From contig CANMIX010000005.1 in assembly GCA_947497985.1 (NCBI GenBank), positions 62,001 through 126,000 on the forward strand: a stretch of 64,000 nt of DNA, in the 5' to 3' direction. Position numbers and translations under genes: made by a program. The stretch is from an uncultured Paracoccaceae bacterium (GTDB lineage: Bacteria; Pseudomonadota; Alphaproteobacteria; Rhodobacterales; Rhodobacteraceae). The notes beneath the pieces were generated by a model that ran no database searches, was not told where the DNA came from, and saw only the letters and a list, made by a program, of their open reading frames with translations. Within the stretch, counting starts at the first letter, position 1. Each line of letters starts with the position of its first letter. Positions 63,709 to 64,000 of the stretch are shown piece after piece.

Positions 63709-64000
63709 ATGGTTTCGCTGGCAAATAACTTCATCGACTACGATAAATATCCGATCGCAACACCGGGCGCGCAACGCGATGCGATTGTATCGGATGTTCA
63801 AGCTCACCTTAAGGAGCAAGGGTGTGCTGTTCTGAAAGGGTTCCTCTCCGCCGAAGGCATCGCGGCGTCGGTTGCCGAAGCAGATGCTGTGGCGGGCAAA
63901 GGCCACCATAGTTTTTCACGCACTAACGCCTATTTCACGGCTGATGATCCATCGTTGCCGGATGATGACCCCAGACGGCAGTTTTTTGACAGATCAAACG
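63709..64000 (+). CDS. Probable non-haem iron/2OG oxygenase, N-terminal part, cut by window end
   Basis: Open frame running off the right edge, 97 codons visible: MVSLANNFIDYDKYPIA, then AIVSDVQAHLKEQGCAVLKGFLSAEGIAASVAEAD, HHSFSRTNAYFTADDPSLP and RRQFFDRSN. The GCAVLKGFLS pattern and the RTNAYFTADDPSLPxDxPxRxFFDRSN block resemble HalD/ArpA-like 2-oxoglutarate/Fe(II) oxygenases; the iron-binding His-x-Asp motif would lie beyond the window. GGGAG sits 9 nt before ATG 63709; the ATG at 63700 is too close to it. The family call is from memory of the pattern and moderately sure. Confidence 0.6.
   Translation, partial: MVSLANNFIDYDKYPIATPGAQRDAIVSDVQAHLKEQGCAVLKGFLSAEGIAASVAEADAVAGKGHHSFSRTNAYFTADDPSLPDDDPRRQFFDRSN

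Noticed and set aside
63518-63835. Plus-strand frame of 105 codons overlapping the oxygenase start
   Set aside because: Overlaps, in another frame, the better supported oxygenase start at 63709; no ribosome site and no recognisable protein pattern.

Overview
The window looks like a chromosomal segment of a Roseobacter-group alphaproteobacterium (Rhodobacterales). The evidence is high-GC coding DNA, dense same-strand operons, frequent GTG/TTG starts, a CtrA-type site, phosphatidylcholine synthase, the fhs/chorismate mutase/folD neighbourhood, a tol-pal/cpoB/tilS/ftsH block, ligase-associated repair genes and a Tad/Flp pilus locus with alphaproteobacterial gene content. No tRNA, rRNA, CRISPR array, insertion sequence or prophage was seen.

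Layout. 1-4013: the end of a urea/short-amide ABC importer (urtC-D-E) running into formamidase fmdA and the zinc-ribbon fmdB, a nitrogen-scavenging operon. 4109-5329: an Old Yellow Enzyme-type oxidoreductase. 5388-9686: an RND efflux pump (permease and adaptor, minus strand), divergent from a small K+-channel-like protein. 10318-11642: a GNAT acetyltransferase preceded by two abutting perfect dyads, and an azoreductase with an upstream palindrome. 12001-14907: ileS. 15253-19292: an unusual envelope module, made of an Ala/Pro-rich single-pass protein behind a perfect CtrA-type site, two tandem secreted LysM plus solute-binding-like paralogues, and a small soluble protein. 19509-25870: ogt, pcs, xerC with its DUF484 partner, tal and priA. 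Downstream of priA is an AT-rich gap with three DnaA-box-like motifs spaced exactly 11 bp apart.

26169-29885: two small membrane proteins, an MFS transporter, prmA and a DUF1127 protein. 30131-32744: ruvC-ruvA-ruvB and a MazG-like pyrophosphohydrolase. 32962-41174: a conserved unknown, thpR, then ybgC-tolQ-tolR-tolA-tolB-pal-cpoB-tilS, which links outer-membrane/division machinery to tRNA modification. 41253-46412: ftsH, fhs, chorismate mutase and folD (one-carbon metabolism). 46512-49616: pdeM and the ligase-associated DEXH helicase, without the usual ligase and exonuclease. 49862-62212 (minus strand): the Tad locus, in transcription order two Flp pilins, cpaB, cpaC, an OmpA-like lipoprotein, cpaE/tadZ, cpaF/tadA, tadB, tadC, two TPR lipoproteins, cpaA and an associated AAA ATPase. 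Internal hairpins divide the locus into probable sub-units. 62576-63430: a lytic transglycosylase. 63709-64000: the start of a probable non-haem iron/2OG oxygenase cut by the window edge.

Most of the window is conserved core genome. The least explained parts are the LysM/solute-binding module at 15.2-19.3 kb, the 11-bp-phased array after priA, the back-to-back dyads at 10247-10282, the repeat-like elements at 32.8 and 49.7 kb, and the Asp-Trp variant of the Flp pilin motif.
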